A DNA stretch of 64,000 bases, from contig JACKFH010000003.1 of assembly GCA_020632575.1 (NCBI GenBank), positions 62,001 to 126,000 on the forward strand, given 5' to 3'. The position numbers and the translations under genes were made by a program. A model generated the notes under the pieces. That model made no database searches. It saw nothing but the letters and a program-made list of their open reading frames with translations, and was not told the origin of the DNA. Shown here one piece after another: positions 34,414 to 43,417 of this stretch; position 1 is the first letter of the stretch; the number at the start of each line of letters is the position of its first letter. This DNA is from Candidatus Omnitrophota bacterium. Lineage in GTDB: Bacteria; Hinthialibacterota; Hinthialibacteria; OLB16.

Positions 34414-35400
34414 ATGCGTTTATCTCATTCGATTCTTTTTCTCTCATTGATGTTCATTGCAGTCGGCGTGCGGGCCGAAGAAAACAAAACACTCACCGCA
34501 TTGGGTCTCCCCCAGGACTCGAGGGTTTTGATCATCCACGCCGATGATGTCGGCATGTCCTGGGCGGTGGAGGACGGCAGCATCCAAGCCATGGAAAAGG
34601 GTTGGGTCACCACGGGCTCGGCAATGGTTCCTTGTTCTTGGTTTCCAGCCACTGTGAAGCATTGTAAGGAAAACCCCGATCTGGATATGGGTCTGCACCT
34701 CACCTTGACCTCGGAATGGTCGGTCTATCGTTGGGGCCCTGTGGCGGGTCGGAGCGTGGTTCCGGGCTTGTTGGATGACGAGGGGTATCTCTGGCGAAAT
34801 GTGATGCAGGTTTACCAAGGAGTCGGCGGCGCCACCGATCAAATTGAACAGGAGCTTCAGGCGCAGATCGATCTCGCTCGGAAACAGGGGCTCGTTCCGA
34901 CCCACATCGATTCTCACATGGGGACGCTTTATTACAACGGATCCTACTTCAAGGTGGTCTGTAATCTCGCCCTTAAGAACGACATCCCGTTCATGGTGTT
35001 TAAATATCGGCCGGAGCTTCAGGGGGTTCATCCCGCCCTGGGGTATTACACCCAAGAGGTGGCCGACACGCTCGAAGCCGCGGGTTTTCCTCTGCTCGAT
35101 ATGCTGATCCAAGAGGAGCAGGTCGGCGACACCTACGAGGAGGGTTTCGCGAATTACTCCAAAGTCATCTCGGAGCTGCCGGTCGGCGTGACGCTGATGA
35201 TCCTGCACCTGGGCATCGATTCTCCCGAGTTCAAACATATCACTGGGCGTCACTGGGCAAGGGACCAACAGTATCGCATTTTCACCGACCCCAAGATGAA
35301 GGAGCACCTCGAAAAAGAAAACATCACACTCATCGGATGGCGAGAACTCAAAGAGGCCATCTGGGATAAGCGCGACAAATCGATCAAGAAGGTGTTTTGA
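34414..35400 (+). CDS. YdjC/ChbG-family carbohydrate deacetylase, secreted
   Basis: The 328-residue protein has an N-terminal signal peptide (ILFLSLMFIAVGVRAEE) and a YdjC-fold domain. The metal/catalytic motifs are present: IIHADDVGMSW, DMGLHLTLTSEW, THIDSHMG. Family members (ChbG, HpnK and relatives) remove N-acetyl or other acyl groups from sugars. Export suggests it acts on extracellular or periplasmic oligosaccharides, unlike cytoplasmic ChbG. It is followed after 1 nt by an SDR gene, implying a joint transcript. Confidence 0.9.
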   Translation: MRLSHSILFLSLMFIAVGVRAEENKTLTALGLPQDSRVLIIHADDVGMSWAVEDGSIQAMEKGWVTTGSAMVPCSWFPATVKHCKENPDLDMGLHLTLTSEWSVYRWGPVAGRSVVPGLLDDEGYLWRNVMQVYQGVGGATDQIEQELQAQIDLARKQGLVPTHIDSHMGTLYYNGSYFKVVCNLALKNDIPFMVFKYRPELQGVHPALGYYTQEVADTLEAAGFPLLDMLIQEEQVGDTYEEGFANYSKVISELPVGVTLMILHLGIDSPEFKHITGRHWARDQQYRIFTDPKMKEHLEKENITLIGWRELKEAIWDKRDKSIKKVF

Positions 35401-35401
35401 A

Positions 35402-36166
35402 ATGGCGGACTGGACACGGGACCTCGCAGGCAAGCGGACGCTTGTCACCGGAGCGACTCGCGGCATCGGCGAGGCGATCGCCGAGGCGTTTTCGCGGTTT
35501 GGAGCCAAAGTGGCGATCACGGGACGAAAGCCTGAAAGCCTCGACCCTGTGGCGGCGAGACTCAGTGGGGAGGGCGGGGAGATTCTCCCCATTGCTTGCC
35601 ATAACGGCCGAGCCGAAGATCGCGAAGCCTTGTTTCAAAAGATCCAGTCGGAATGGGGCGGTCTCGATGTGATTGTCAATAACGCCGCCACGAATCCCAT
35701 CATGGCGCCGCTGGCCGAGACCTCGCTCGAGGCTTGGGAGAAGATCCAGAACACGAATGTCACCGGGCCGCTCAATCTGATCCAAAAGTTCGTTCCCGGA
35801 ATGGCCGAACAAGGAAGCGGCAGCATTGTCAACATCGCCTCGGTGGCGGGACTCGAACCCGCGCCGGGCCTCGGGGCCTACTCGGTGAGCAAGGCGGCGC
35901 TGCTCATGCTCACCAAGGTGTTGGCTCGGGAACTTGGAGGAAAGGGAATCCGCTGCAACGCAATCGCGCCGGGGCTGATCGAAACCAAGTTTTCCGAAGC
36001 GCTTTTCCAATCCAAGTTTCACTACGACCACTTCATTCAAAATGTCCCGCTGGGCCGTCACGGACAACCCGAGGAATTGGTTGAGGCGGTGTGTTATCTG
36101 GCTTCGGAAACTTCATCGTACATGACGGGCCAGGTCCTGGTGATCGACGGAGGCAGCCGAGTTTAA
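35402..36166 (+). CDS. Short-chain dehydrogenase/reductase
   Basis: This is a 254-residue classical SDR with the cofactor motif TGATRGIGEAIAEAF, the structural NNAATNPIM, catalytic Ser before the AYSVSKAAL motif (Tyr and Lys), and a C-terminal DGGS close to the usual end. The substrate is unknown; this subgroup includes sugar and polyol dehydrogenases and FabG-like enzymes. It begins 1 nt after the stop of the YdjC gene, so a linked role in sugar catabolism is plausible. Confidence 0.9.
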   Translation: MADWTRDLAGKRTLVTGATRGIGEAIAEAFSRFGAKVAITGRKPESLDPVAARLSGEGGEILPIACHNGRAEDREALFQKIQSEWGGLDVIVNNAATNPIMAPLAETSLEAWEKIQNTNVTGPLNLIQKFVPGMAEQGSGSIVNIASVAGLEPAPGLGAYSVSKAALLMLTKVLARELGGKGIRCNAIAPGLIETKFSEALFQSKFHYDHFIQNVPLGRHGQPEELVEAVCYLASETSSYMTGQVLVIDGGSRV

Positions 36167-36244
36167 GACATAAGGGGTCCATTGGACCCATCGTGAAAAA
36201 CCTACCCTGTCTATGCGAATCCCTGGTAGACTAAAAGGACTGAA

Positions 36245-37246
36245 ATGGGCGCGCGAGAACTTGATCGTTTTCATGGTGAGGATCCCAGAATCCTGGTGGT
36301 CGACGACAACCTGACCGTCGTGGAGGTGATTCGCGAACACCTCCTCGAATGGGGTTATGAGGTGACGACCGCCCGTTCCGGGGTGGAGGCCCAGAAACAC
36401 CTCGAATCCCAGCAACGATACCATGTCGTTCTCGCGGACATCCGAATGAGTCCAGTCAGCGGCTGGGAAGTGATTCGTCAAGCCAAGGAGATCGAGGGAA
36501 CCCAGGTGGTGGTGATGACCGGGTTTATATCCTTGGACAATTCCCTGGAAGCGATCCGTCACGGCGTCTTCGATTTTCTCGAGAAACCGCTCGACTTCGA
36601 AAGATTGCGCCGTGTGGTTCGAAACGCGGTCCGTCAGAGTCACCTGATCCTCGAAAACCGGCGACTCGTGGAGGAGCTCGAACGGAAGAACCTGGACCTC
36701 GAAAGCGAAATCGACAAGGTCCGCGAGGAGCTGGAGGAGTTGACCATCCGGGATGAATTGACCGGATTGTACAACTACCGCTATTTGATGAACCTGCTCG
36801 AACAGGAGATTTCAAGAAGCCTCCGTTACGGCCACCCTGCGACGCTGGCGATGATCGATCTGGACGATTTCAAGAAGTTAAACGACACCTATGGTCATAG
36901 CGCGGGAAACAAAGCCCTGAAGGCGATCGCGACGGTTTTCCGGGATTCCATCCGCGCGGCCGACACGGTTTGTCGGTTCGGGGGCGAGGAATTCGCGGTG
37001 GTGCTTCCGATGACCACGCCCGAACAGGCGGCGCCCATTCTGGACCGGATTTGTCAGTCGATTCGACGGCAGAACATTCCGGTGGATCCTTCCCAACACC
37101 TGACCATTTCGGTCGGAGTGGCGGCCTGTCCCCGTGACGCGCGAGACATCGACAACCTGATTCGGTTGGCCGACCAAGCCTTGTATCGCGCCAAGGAAAA
37201 GGGTAAAGACCGTGTGGTCTTGGCCACCAAGGGCGCTCTCCAGTAG
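36245..37246 (+). CDS. Response regulator with GGDEF diguanylate cyclase domain
   Basis: The 333-residue protein joins a receiver (about 15-125; phosphoacceptor D65 in VVLADIRMSP) through a coiled-coil linker (about 135-167) to a GGDEF domain (about 168-330). The active site reads GGEEF (246-250), and an RxxD inhibitory site, RAAD (237-240), lies at the canonical distance, so c-di-GMP synthesis with product feedback is expected. This is the PleD/WspR-like single-receiver layout. No cognate kinase or c-di-GMP effector is encoded close by. Confidence 0.95.
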   Translation: MGARELDRFHGEDPRILVVDDNLTVVEVIREHLLEWGYEVTTARSGVEAQKHLESQQRYHVVLADIRMSPVSGWEVIRQAKEIEGTQVVVMTGFISLDNSLEAIRHGVFDFLEKPLDFERLRRVVRNAVRQSHLILENRRLVEELERKNLDLESEIDKVREELEELTIRDELTGLYNYRYLMNLLEQEISRSLRYGHPATLAMIDLDDFKKLNDTYGHSAGNKALKAIATVFRDSIRAADTVCRFGGEEFAVVLPMTTPEQAAPILDRICQSIRRQNIPVDPSQHLTISVGVAACPRDARDIDNLIRLADQALYRAKEKGKDRVVLATKGALQ

Positions 37247-37370
37247 ACTCCCCGATTCAAAAGAAGAACATTCGGAATGGTCTCTCTCGGTCGGTCGAGG
37301 TTAAGACGCGACCACGTGGGAATGAGGCTCGATTGGGACAGTTCTCATTTTCCGGAACAGGAGGCGAATT

Positions 37371-37709
37371 ATGGTTAAAATCGAAGCGGTCATTAAGCCA
37401 TTCAAACTCGACGCGGTCAAAGACGCTCTCGCCGAGTTGGGCGTTCATGGCATGACGGTGGTGGAAGTGCGCGGTTTCGGGAGACAGAAGGGGCACCGCG
37501 AGCTCTTTCGAGGGAACGAATATGTGGTCGACCTCCTCCCGAAAATGAAGGTCGAGGTGGTTGTCTCCGACGATCTCGAAAACGCGGTGACTGTGGCGAT
37601 TCGAGAGGCGGCCTGCACGGGGAACATCGGGGATGGGAAAATCTTTGTGACCGACCTCAAGGAGGCGGTTCGAATCCGGACCGGCGAGACCGGCGAAAAC
37701 GCGGTTTAA
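37371..37709 (+). CDS. glnB: PII nitrogen regulatory protein, paralog 2
   Basis: The second PII protein of the window has 112 residues, the T-loop tyrosine Y51 (GNEYVVDLLPK) and the B-loop TGNIGDGKIFV. Compared with the amt-linked copy it lacks amt nearby and sits between a diguanylate cyclase and ilvE, so it is the more GlnB-like of the two by context. AGGAGG precedes the ATG at 37371. The ilvE start is 41 nt downstream; coexpression would tie nitrogen sensing to branched-chain amino acid synthesis. Confidence 0.95.
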   Translation: MVKIEAVIKPFKLDAVKDALAELGVHGMTVVEVRGFGRQKGHRELFRGNEYVVDLLPKMKVEVVVSDDLENAVTVAIREAACTGNIGDGKIFVTDLKEAVRIRTGETGENAV

Positions 37710-37750
37710 GGCGAAGCGTCCAACATTTAGACGAAGGGAATCTGGTGGAA

Positions 37751-38617
37751 ATGGAAATCTATATCGACGGTAAATTTTATCCCAAGGACGAGGCGAAGAT
37801 CTCGGTTTTCGACCATGGACTTCTCTATGGAGACGGAGTCTTCGAGGGGATTCGCATCTACCACCAAAAAGTGTTCCGCTTAAAGGATCACCTCGACCGT
37901 CTTTATCGTTCCGCCAAGTACATCAACCTGGACCCCGGGGTGAGTGTCGAGGAGATGGAGGGGATCGTTCTGGAGAGCTGCCGACGAAACGGTTTGTCCG
38001 ATGGGTATATTCGGTTGATTGTCACTCGCGGCGTGGGGACCCTTGGGCTCGATCCGAAGAAGTGCCCCAAAGCCAGCATCATCTGCATCGTCGACAGTCT
38101 CGCCATCTACCCCAAGGAATATTACGAGCGGGGATTGGTGTTGTTGACCGTGTCGACGCGACGCAACATCGGGTCGGCTTTGGATCCACAGACCAAGACG
38201 ATGAACTACCTGAACAACATTCTCGCGAAACTCGAAGCGGACCGCTCGGGTTTCGAGGAGGCGTTGATGCTCAACGCCGAGGGGTATGTGGCGGAAGCCG
38301 CGGCCGACAACCTCTTCATTATCACGAAGAAAAAGTTGCTGACCCCGGCGACCTATCTCGGAGCCTTGCCGGGCATCACACGGGCGGCGGTTTTGGAAAT
38401 CGCTCCCGAGTTCGATCTCGAAACTCATGAGACGCATATCACGCTCCCCGATGTCTATAGCGCGGAGGAATGCTTCCTTACCGGCACAGCCGCCGAGGTG
38501 ATCCCGGTCGTCGAGGTGGACGGTCGAAAGATTGGCGATGGCAAGCCCGGGCCACTGACTCAGCGGCTCATCGAGCGTTTCCACCGGTTGACCCGCGAGG
38601 AGGGGGTTTCGTTCTAG
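37751..38617 (+). CDS. ilvE: Branched-chain amino acid aminotransferase
   Basis: This is a 288-residue fold-type IV PLP enzyme with ISVFDHGLLYGDGVFEGIR near the start, the catalytic Lys in QTKTMNYLNNILAK, and the C-terminal ECFLTGTAAEVIPV. The family makes valine, leucine and isoleucine; D-amino acid transaminases share the fold, but these motifs favour IlvE. ATG at 37751 gives the usual N-terminus MEIYIDGKFYP; GTG at 37745 is also possible with GAAGGGAA upstream. It follows the PII gene on the same strand. Confidence 0.92.
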   Translation: MEIYIDGKFYPKDEAKISVFDHGLLYGDGVFEGIRIYHQKVFRLKDHLDRLYRSAKYINLDPGVSVEEMEGIVLESCRRNGLSDGYIRLIVTRGVGTLGLDPKKCPKASIICIVDSLAIYPKEYYERGLVLLTVSTRRNIGSALDPQTKTMNYLNNILAKLEADRSGFEEALMLNAEGYVAEAAADNLFIITKKKLLTPATYLGALPGITRAAVLEIAPEFDLETHETHITLPDVYSAEECFLTGTAAEVIPVVEVDGRKIGDGKPGPLTQRLIERFHRLTREEGVSF

Positions 38618-38619
38618 GT

Positions 38620-39777
38620 TTAATCGCTTAGCGGAGATAGGGGCTCCAGGAAACAGGTTTTCTGTTTCCCGAGATGGGATCCCTCGGCGAGAATCTTTCC
38701 CGCCGAATTGATGCCGACCGCCTTGTTGATGACCCACCCGGCATCCTCCGCGATCAAGTGATTGAGATCGTAACCGCGTCCGGTGTTCCAGTCGTAGAGG
38801 AATCCATGAGGCGTGCGGTCGAGAAGGCGTTTGCCGGTGATGTCGCCGAAATATTCGAGACCCTTCAATAGAATTCGGCTCTGAAACCCGTGCCCGGTTT
38901 CCGACCATCCGACCGCGATGAGTTCGTCGGTGACACAACAGAAATCGCTGGATGCGCCCCCGAGGCTTCCGATGACGTGGATCTCGCCGGAGGCGTCCCA
39001 TAGCGCCGCGTTCGCTTTGTTCCTTTCATATTCGACGGAACCCGAGATCCAGTGGTGGGTGTTGATGGTCCAGGCCCAGCTGGCGAGGTTGGGTCCAAGG
39101 GAACCCAGGTCGGAGATTTCACGGCTCGGGTTCCAGATAACCCCATGACAGACGCCCCCTTTGGGAAACGAGTTGCCCACAATGTAGCCGTGGGCGTTCA
39201 TCACCGAGGCGCTACTGAAATCTCCGCCGAGCGTCCCCAGATCGACCATGCCCTCACTCGCGTTCCATATAAATGCGTGAGACTTGGCGACCCCTTCGGT
39301 GGTGGACTCGCCTAAGATTCCATTGCGTGGGGTGATCGTGTAGGCCCTGCTGATATCTCCTCCCAAATCTCCGAGTTCGACCATACCGGTCTCCTCGGTC
39401 CATTGAAACGCCTTTTCACGATTCGTGGAGTCTTGGGAGTAACCGACGATCCAACGGTTATCGTCGATTGCATTCGCTCTGGAAAGGGATCCTCCAAAGT
39501 CTCCAAGATCCTGGAATCCATCTTTTTCGTTCCAGAGAAACGCCCCTTTGGTTCCATCCAACTTCTCGTATTCCCCCACCAGATCCCCGATCCCGTTGTA
39601 GGCAATGACCTTGGTTTTTTTTCCGCCGATTTCACTGAGGTCGATCACCCGGTAAAGAACTTCGGTTTGAATGATGGGTTTGGTGGGGAGCAGGTTGTAA
39701 GCAAGCAGGGCGAGTCCGGCGACAATGGCCAGTGCGACGATCCATTTCCAAGGGGGGAAGCTATTTTGACGCTCCAA
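38620..39777 (-). CDS. HAF-repeat membrane-anchored protein
   Basis: After a short basic N-terminus and one membrane helix (WIVALAIVAGLALLAYNLL) the protein consists of HAF-type repeats. Each has a variant of AF.W....G..DLG.LGG..S.A..I (for example AFLWNEKDGFQDLGDFGG and AFIWNASEGMVDLGTLGG), forming a probable beta-propeller outside the membrane. Function is unknown. TTG at 39777 follows CGGGAG at 9-nt spacing and lies 2 nt after the preceding stop; the frame is open to another TTG at 39828 without a ribosome site. It is the last gene of a three-gene unit with the fapA-like gene and a small lipoprotein. Confidence 0.82.
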   Translation of the reverse strand: MERQNSFPPWKWIVALAIVAGLALLAYNLLPTKPIIQTEVLYRVIDLSEIGGKKTKVIAYNGIGDLVGEYEKLDGTKGAFLWNEKDGFQDLGDFGGSLSRANAIDDNRWIVGYSQDSTNREKAFQWTEETGMVELGDLGGDISRAYTITPRNGILGESTTEGVAKSHAFIWNASEGMVDLGTLGGDFSSASVMNAHGYIVGNSFPKGGVCHGVIWNPSREISDLGSLGPNLASWAWTINTHHWISGSVEYERNKANAALWDASGEIHVIGSLGGASSDFCCVTDELIAVGWSETGHGFQSRILLKGLEYFGDITGKRLLDRTPHGFLYDWNTGRGYDLNHLIAEDAGWVINKAVGINSAGKILAEGSHLGKQKTCFLEPLSPLSD

Positions 39778-39779
39778 GT

Positions 39780-40181
39780 TCAGGATCTCCCGATCGGCTG
39801 GGCGGTCATCCTTTGGTGAGTCTCCCAACGCGTCTTGGTTCCGTCCTGGGCCACCTCTTCGAAGATGTAGTAGTAATCCTCTCCGGCGATCACGCCCCGA
39901 TCGATGACTCGATAGGTCGCCAATCCATGTTGATCGAGGATATCGGAGGCGGGTTTGACCAATTTGCTATTGACTTGGGATTCGGTGCGGTCATCGGGGT
40001 CGACCCGGTAGACATTGAATCCTTGGATATCGGGAGAGGCTTTCCGTTCCAGGATGACAATGCCCGGTTCGATGTTCGTTTCTTTTTGCGCCATTCCAAA
40101 ATAAGAACAACCAGTCGAAAGGAAGAATAAAGGTAGGACGATCAGGCTCAAAGCAATTCCACTGGCGGACTTAGGAAGCAC
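39780..40181 (-). CDS. Small lipoprotein with fibronectin-III-like domain
   Basis: This lipoprotein of about 133 residues has the signal IVLPLFFLSTGC (lipid-modified Cys at about residue 25). A single beta-sandwich-like domain follows, resembling FN3 (IQGFNVYRVDPDDRTESQ ... YYYIFEEVAQDG). GTG at 40181 is chosen because GAGAGGAGAGG precedes it by about 9 nt; a TTG at 40205 would extend into the upstream gene. It overlaps the fapA-like gene by 11 nt, and the HAF-repeat gene begins 2 nt after its stop, indicating a tightly coupled unit. Confidence 0.72.
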   Translation of the reverse strand: MLPKSASGIALSLIVLPLFFLSTGCSYFGMAQKETNIEPGIVILERKASPDIQGFNVYRVDPDDRTESQVNSKLVKPASDILDQHGLATYRVIDRGVIAGEDYYYIFEEVAQDGTKTRWETHQRMTAQPIGRS

Positions 40182-41550
40182 GTGTACGGACCTCTCCTCT
40201 CTCAAAGTAGAAGGTAGTGTATTTCATTTCATTCTTCACAGTGAAGGCGTCACCGGGAAACTTGACCACGACGCCGGGGAACACGGTTTGGCCGGCGGCG
40301 ATTCGGCCCTTTCGCGCCATCTCTTGTTCTTCCTTTTGTTGAACGAGAGTCTTGTTCTGCTTACCCAATTCTCCCATGATGGCGAATTGTTCCCGCACGG
40401 TGCGGATCCGGATTTCCTCGTGTTCTTGGGAGAGGGAGCCTTGGTCGGATTTGACCTTCTCCAATTTCATCAGGATTTCCGCGATTTGAGCCAGTTTCTC
40501 GGTGGTCTCCTCAATCTGTTTTTCGGTGGCCTTGATTTCGGCGAAAATGTCGTCCGAAAGTCCGATTTGGAGGATGGTTTTGACCCCGATCTCGGTGCCC
40601 AGAATCCCGGCCGAAATTTTCTTCCCGGCGCGATTGTCGCCCCCGGCGATCACGCCTTTGGCTCCTTTGAGAGAAATCTCTCCGCCGGCGCGAACCTGGC
40701 AGTTCAGCAGATGAACCTCGGCTTCGATGTCGCCTGCCGCCTCAAGTGTCCCCTCATTGGCGAACCGGACCTGGATCGAACCGCCGGCCTTCAGCGATCC
40801 TTTACTGCCTCCCTGAAATCCGCCCATTACGAAGATGTCGCCGCCGGCCTCCAAGGTCGCGGCCTCCACCAAACCCTTGACCAAAATGTCCCCCTCGGCG
40901 TGGACCTCGAACCCGGACTGAACGTCCCCGCCGATGTCGACGGTTCCCTTGAAATGGATGTTCCCGGTGCGATAGGAGATATTCCCCGAGACGGGGTAGA
41001 TTTGGATGACGGAGATTCTTTGTCCCGCAGCGGAAATCGCCCCGTCCTCGTCGGCGACCGCCAGATGGCCGTCCTCAAGGATCTCCACGCCCTGTCCCAC
41101 CGGAATCGAAACGTTTTTCGGCTCTCTCGGTTCGATCGGTTGACCGTAGACATCGACACCCGGCGCACCAGGAATCGGGTCGTGCTTTCGAACCAGCTCG
41201 CGGCCTTTTTCGACGTTGAGAATTCTACCGAGATTCTTGAAATCGATAGGCTCTTGGTCGTTGGAGACTTTGCGATTGGCCATTGCGGGGTGAACGAAGT
41301 ATTCCAACCGAGCGTCAACCGGCTCGGTGGCGGGAGAGCCGGTGGCGACAGCCACCCATTCGGCTTTTCCCTCGGTTTGCGCCTGGAGAAAGAGTTCGGG
41401 ATTGCATGGCGATTGGATGCCATTGTTCAAGAGAACCAGATTGAAATCCTCGGGCGAAATCGGATCCTCGACCGGTTTTTCGAACCGAACAAGGACGCTC
41501 AACCGATCATCGGAAACTTTCCAATCCAGGTTATCGATCGAATCGTTCAC
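40171..41550 (-). CDS. FapA-family (DUF342) protein
   Basis: The 459-residue product has the DUF342/FapA layout. A variable N-terminal domain is followed by the conserved VGAPGVDVYGQPIEPRE-like linker (here IPGAPGVDVYGQPI) and a right-handed beta-helix of regular repeats (GTVDIGGDVQSGFEVHAEGD, then VEAATLEAGGDIFVMGG). A coiled coil (about 340-410) and a beta-rich tail complete it. FapA-like proteins act in polymer assembly or surface organelles, but precise roles vary. No flagellar gene is nearby. The GTG start at 41550 has GGCGG upstream. It heads a unit with a lipoprotein and a HAF protein. Confidence 0.88.
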   Translation of the reverse strand: MNDSIDNLDWKVSDDRLSVLVRFEKPVEDPISPEDFNLVLLNNGIQSPCNPELFLQAQTEGKAEWVAVATGSPATEPVDARLEYFVHPAMANRKVSNDQEPIDFKNLGRILNVEKGRELVRKHDPIPGAPGVDVYGQPIEPREPKNVSIPVGQGVEILEDGHLAVADEDGAISAAGQRISVIQIYPVSGNISYRTGNIHFKGTVDIGGDVQSGFEVHAEGDILVKGLVEAATLEAGGDIFVMGGFQGGSKGSLKAGGSIQVRFANEGTLEAAGDIEAEVHLLNCQVRAGGEISLKGAKGVIAGGDNRAGKKISAGILGTEIGVKTILQIGLSDDIFAEIKATEKQIEETTEKLAQIAEILMKLEKVKSDQGSLSQEHEEIRIRTVREQFAIMGELGKQNKTLVQQKEEQEMARKGRIAAGQTVFPGVVVKFPGDAFTVKNEMKYTTFYFERGEVRTRAS

Positions 41551-42049
41551 GGTCTGCCGCCAATCGCATCGGGTGAAAGCTCATTTGAACTGGTTGAGCC
41601 CCCCATCCCAATGCCCACGAAAGCCAGATAGATATATGCCCTCAATAGGTCAACCCTTTCAAGATGCTAACAGAACCCCAACATTTGAACATTCCAACCC
41701 GACTGAATCGCGAACCCGGTCTGTTTCGACAGGTCACAGGTCTATTCATGGCCGGGAAGATGGCTTAAAGTTCCGCCTTTGTTCAAACCCGCGCCAACCG
41801 AATTCGGAATTCGTCGCGAGAAACGGACCCGAATGATCGAAATCATTCGCCTCCAGCGGTCGAATTCGATGGGGACCGACGCTGCCAACCAGCAGTACAA
41901 GCGGAGCGAACCATTGACGATGGGAGCAGTGAAGCGGTAACATAGACAGGCAGCAAGTGGTTGGATTCAAAGAAGACCGCAGAGACCGCGCCGGAACCTA
42001 GAAACCGTTCCAAATCCCGAAAAGCTCAGTTACGAAGAGGCATTGAAAG
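41551..42049. other. Divergent gene-free region upstream of the nqr operon
   Basis: This 499-bp gap between the fapA-like gene and nqrA has no convincing gene; the short open frames show biased, non-conserved content. It should contain promoters for both sides. One clear hairpin is CGAATGAT (41830-41837) with ATCATTCG (41842-41849) and a CGAA tetraloop; GAATTCGGAATTC-type direct/inverted motifs lie just before it. No riboswitch family was recognised. Confidence 0.5.
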
Positions 42050-43411
42050 GTGGCCGAATTTACCATACGCAGGGGATATGACATTCCCATGAAGGGGGCG
42101 GCGGAACCGACCCTCCGAGAGGCGCAAGCCCCCAAGTTCGTCGCGATTAAACCCACTGATTTCAAAGGAATTAAACCTCGATTGCTGGTTCAAGTTGGAG
42201 ACGATGTCTCCATCGGGACCCCGCTGGTTGAGGATAAGACCGATCCCCGGATTCGATTCGTTTCGCCGGGTGGTGGAAAGGTGGTCGCGGTCAACCGCGG
42301 GAGACGTCGTCGTCTCGAGGAAATCGTGATCGAGATCTCTCCGGAGGAGACCGCTCTGGATTTTCAGGCGCGACCGATCGATCAAATCGACGCCTTGGAC
42401 GATCGTGTTCAAGTTCAAGCCAACCTCCTCGAGGCGGGCCTGTGGCCGCTCATCATCCAGCGGCCTTACGCCCGAATCGCGACTCCGGATGTCGAACCTC
42501 AGGCGATTTTCGTTTCCGCTCACGACACCGAGCCGCTGACCGCGGATCAGATTTTCCTGATCAAGGACCGGCGAGAGGATTTCGAGGCGGGACTGACCGT
42601 GCTGTCGAAATTCACCGAGGGTTGCATCCACTTGTGCCTTCCCAAGAACCCCAATCTCGATGTCCCCTGGCTCAACACCGCCAAGGGGTGTTGCGTGCAG
42701 CATTTTTCGGGGCCGCACCCCACCGGATGTTTCGGGACCTTCATCGAGAATGTCGAACCTGTTCGTCATGGCAAGACCGCTTGGACCCTGAAAGCGGCCG
42801 ATGTGGCCGACATCGGAAAGTTCTTCCTGACTGGTCGTTATCCGACCGAGAGGATTGTAGCGGTATCCGGCGAATCGATCGAATCTCCCGGGTACTTTCG
42901 GACTCGCGCCGGGGCTCATGCTTCCACATTGTTGCCAAAAGACTTGTCCGATTCCGAGAACCGAGTCATCTCGGGCGGCGTGCTGACCGGAACCGGCATC
43001 CACCGAGAAGGTTTTCTCGGTTTTTATCACTCCACACTGACCGTGATTCCCGAGGGCGGCAAACGCCGACTTTTCGGCTGGCTGGATCCCGGCTTCACTC
43101 GGAGCAGCTACTCGCGCGCCTTCGTTTCGGCTTTCAATAATAATGGCTCCTACTCGTTCGACACCTCGATGAACGGGGACAAGAGGGCCATCGTTCCGAT
43201 CGGATCCTATGAGTCGGTCATGGCTTTGGACATCGAGCCGACCTTCCTGTTCAAGTCGATCATGTATGGCGATCTCGAGGAGGCGGGAAAGCTCGGGTTG
43301 CTGGATGTCGCCGAGGAAGATGTCGCTCTTTGCAGTTATGTCTGCCATTCCAAAATCGACTATTGCTCGCTCGTTCGTCAAGCGCTAGATCAGTACGAGA
43401 AAGAAGGATAA
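42050..43411 (+). CDS. nqrA: Na+-translocating NADH:quinone reductase subunit A
   Basis: NqrA is the peripheral quinone-binding subunit of Na+-NQR, which oxidises NADH, reduces ubiquinone/menaquinone and pumps Na+. The 453-residue product starts GTG-AEFTIRRGYDIPMKG and keeps the family segments VSPGGGKVVAVNRGRRRRLEEIVIE and GCCVQHFSGPHPTG. It begins the six-gene nqrABCDEF operon and is 6 nt from nqrB. The GTG start at 42050 is set by the conserved N-terminus. Confidence 0.95.
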   Translation: MAEFTIRRGYDIPMKGAAEPTLREAQAPKFVAIKPTDFKGIKPRLLVQVGDDVSIGTPLVEDKTDPRIRFVSPGGGKVVAVNRGRRRRLEEIVIEISPEETALDFQARPIDQIDALDDRVQVQANLLEAGLWPLIIQRPYARIATPDVEPQAIFVSAHDTEPLTADQIFLIKDRREDFEAGLTVLSKFTEGCIHLCLPKNPNLDVPWLNTAKGCCVQHFSGPHPTGCFGTFIENVEPVRHGKTAWTLKAADVADIGKFFLTGRYPTERIVAVSGESIESPGYFRTRAGAHASTLLPKDLSDSENRVISGGVLTGTGIHREGFLGFYHSTLTVIPEGGKRRLFGWLDPGFTRSSYSRAFVSAFNNNGSYSFDTSMNGDKRAIVPIGSYESVMALDIEPTFLFKSIMYGDLEEAGKLGLLDVAEEDVALCSYVCHSKIDYCSLVRQALDQYEKEG

Positions 43412-43417
43412 GCAATC

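Noticed and set aside
38649..38669. GGAAACAG/CTGTTTCC hairpin as a terminator between ilvE and the HAF gene
   Set aside because: It lies inside the HAF coding region and has no T-run on either strand.
41746..41970. 74-codon minus-strand frame in the nqrA upstream gap
   Set aside because: No ribosome site, no family resemblance and unusual composition; treated as non-coding.
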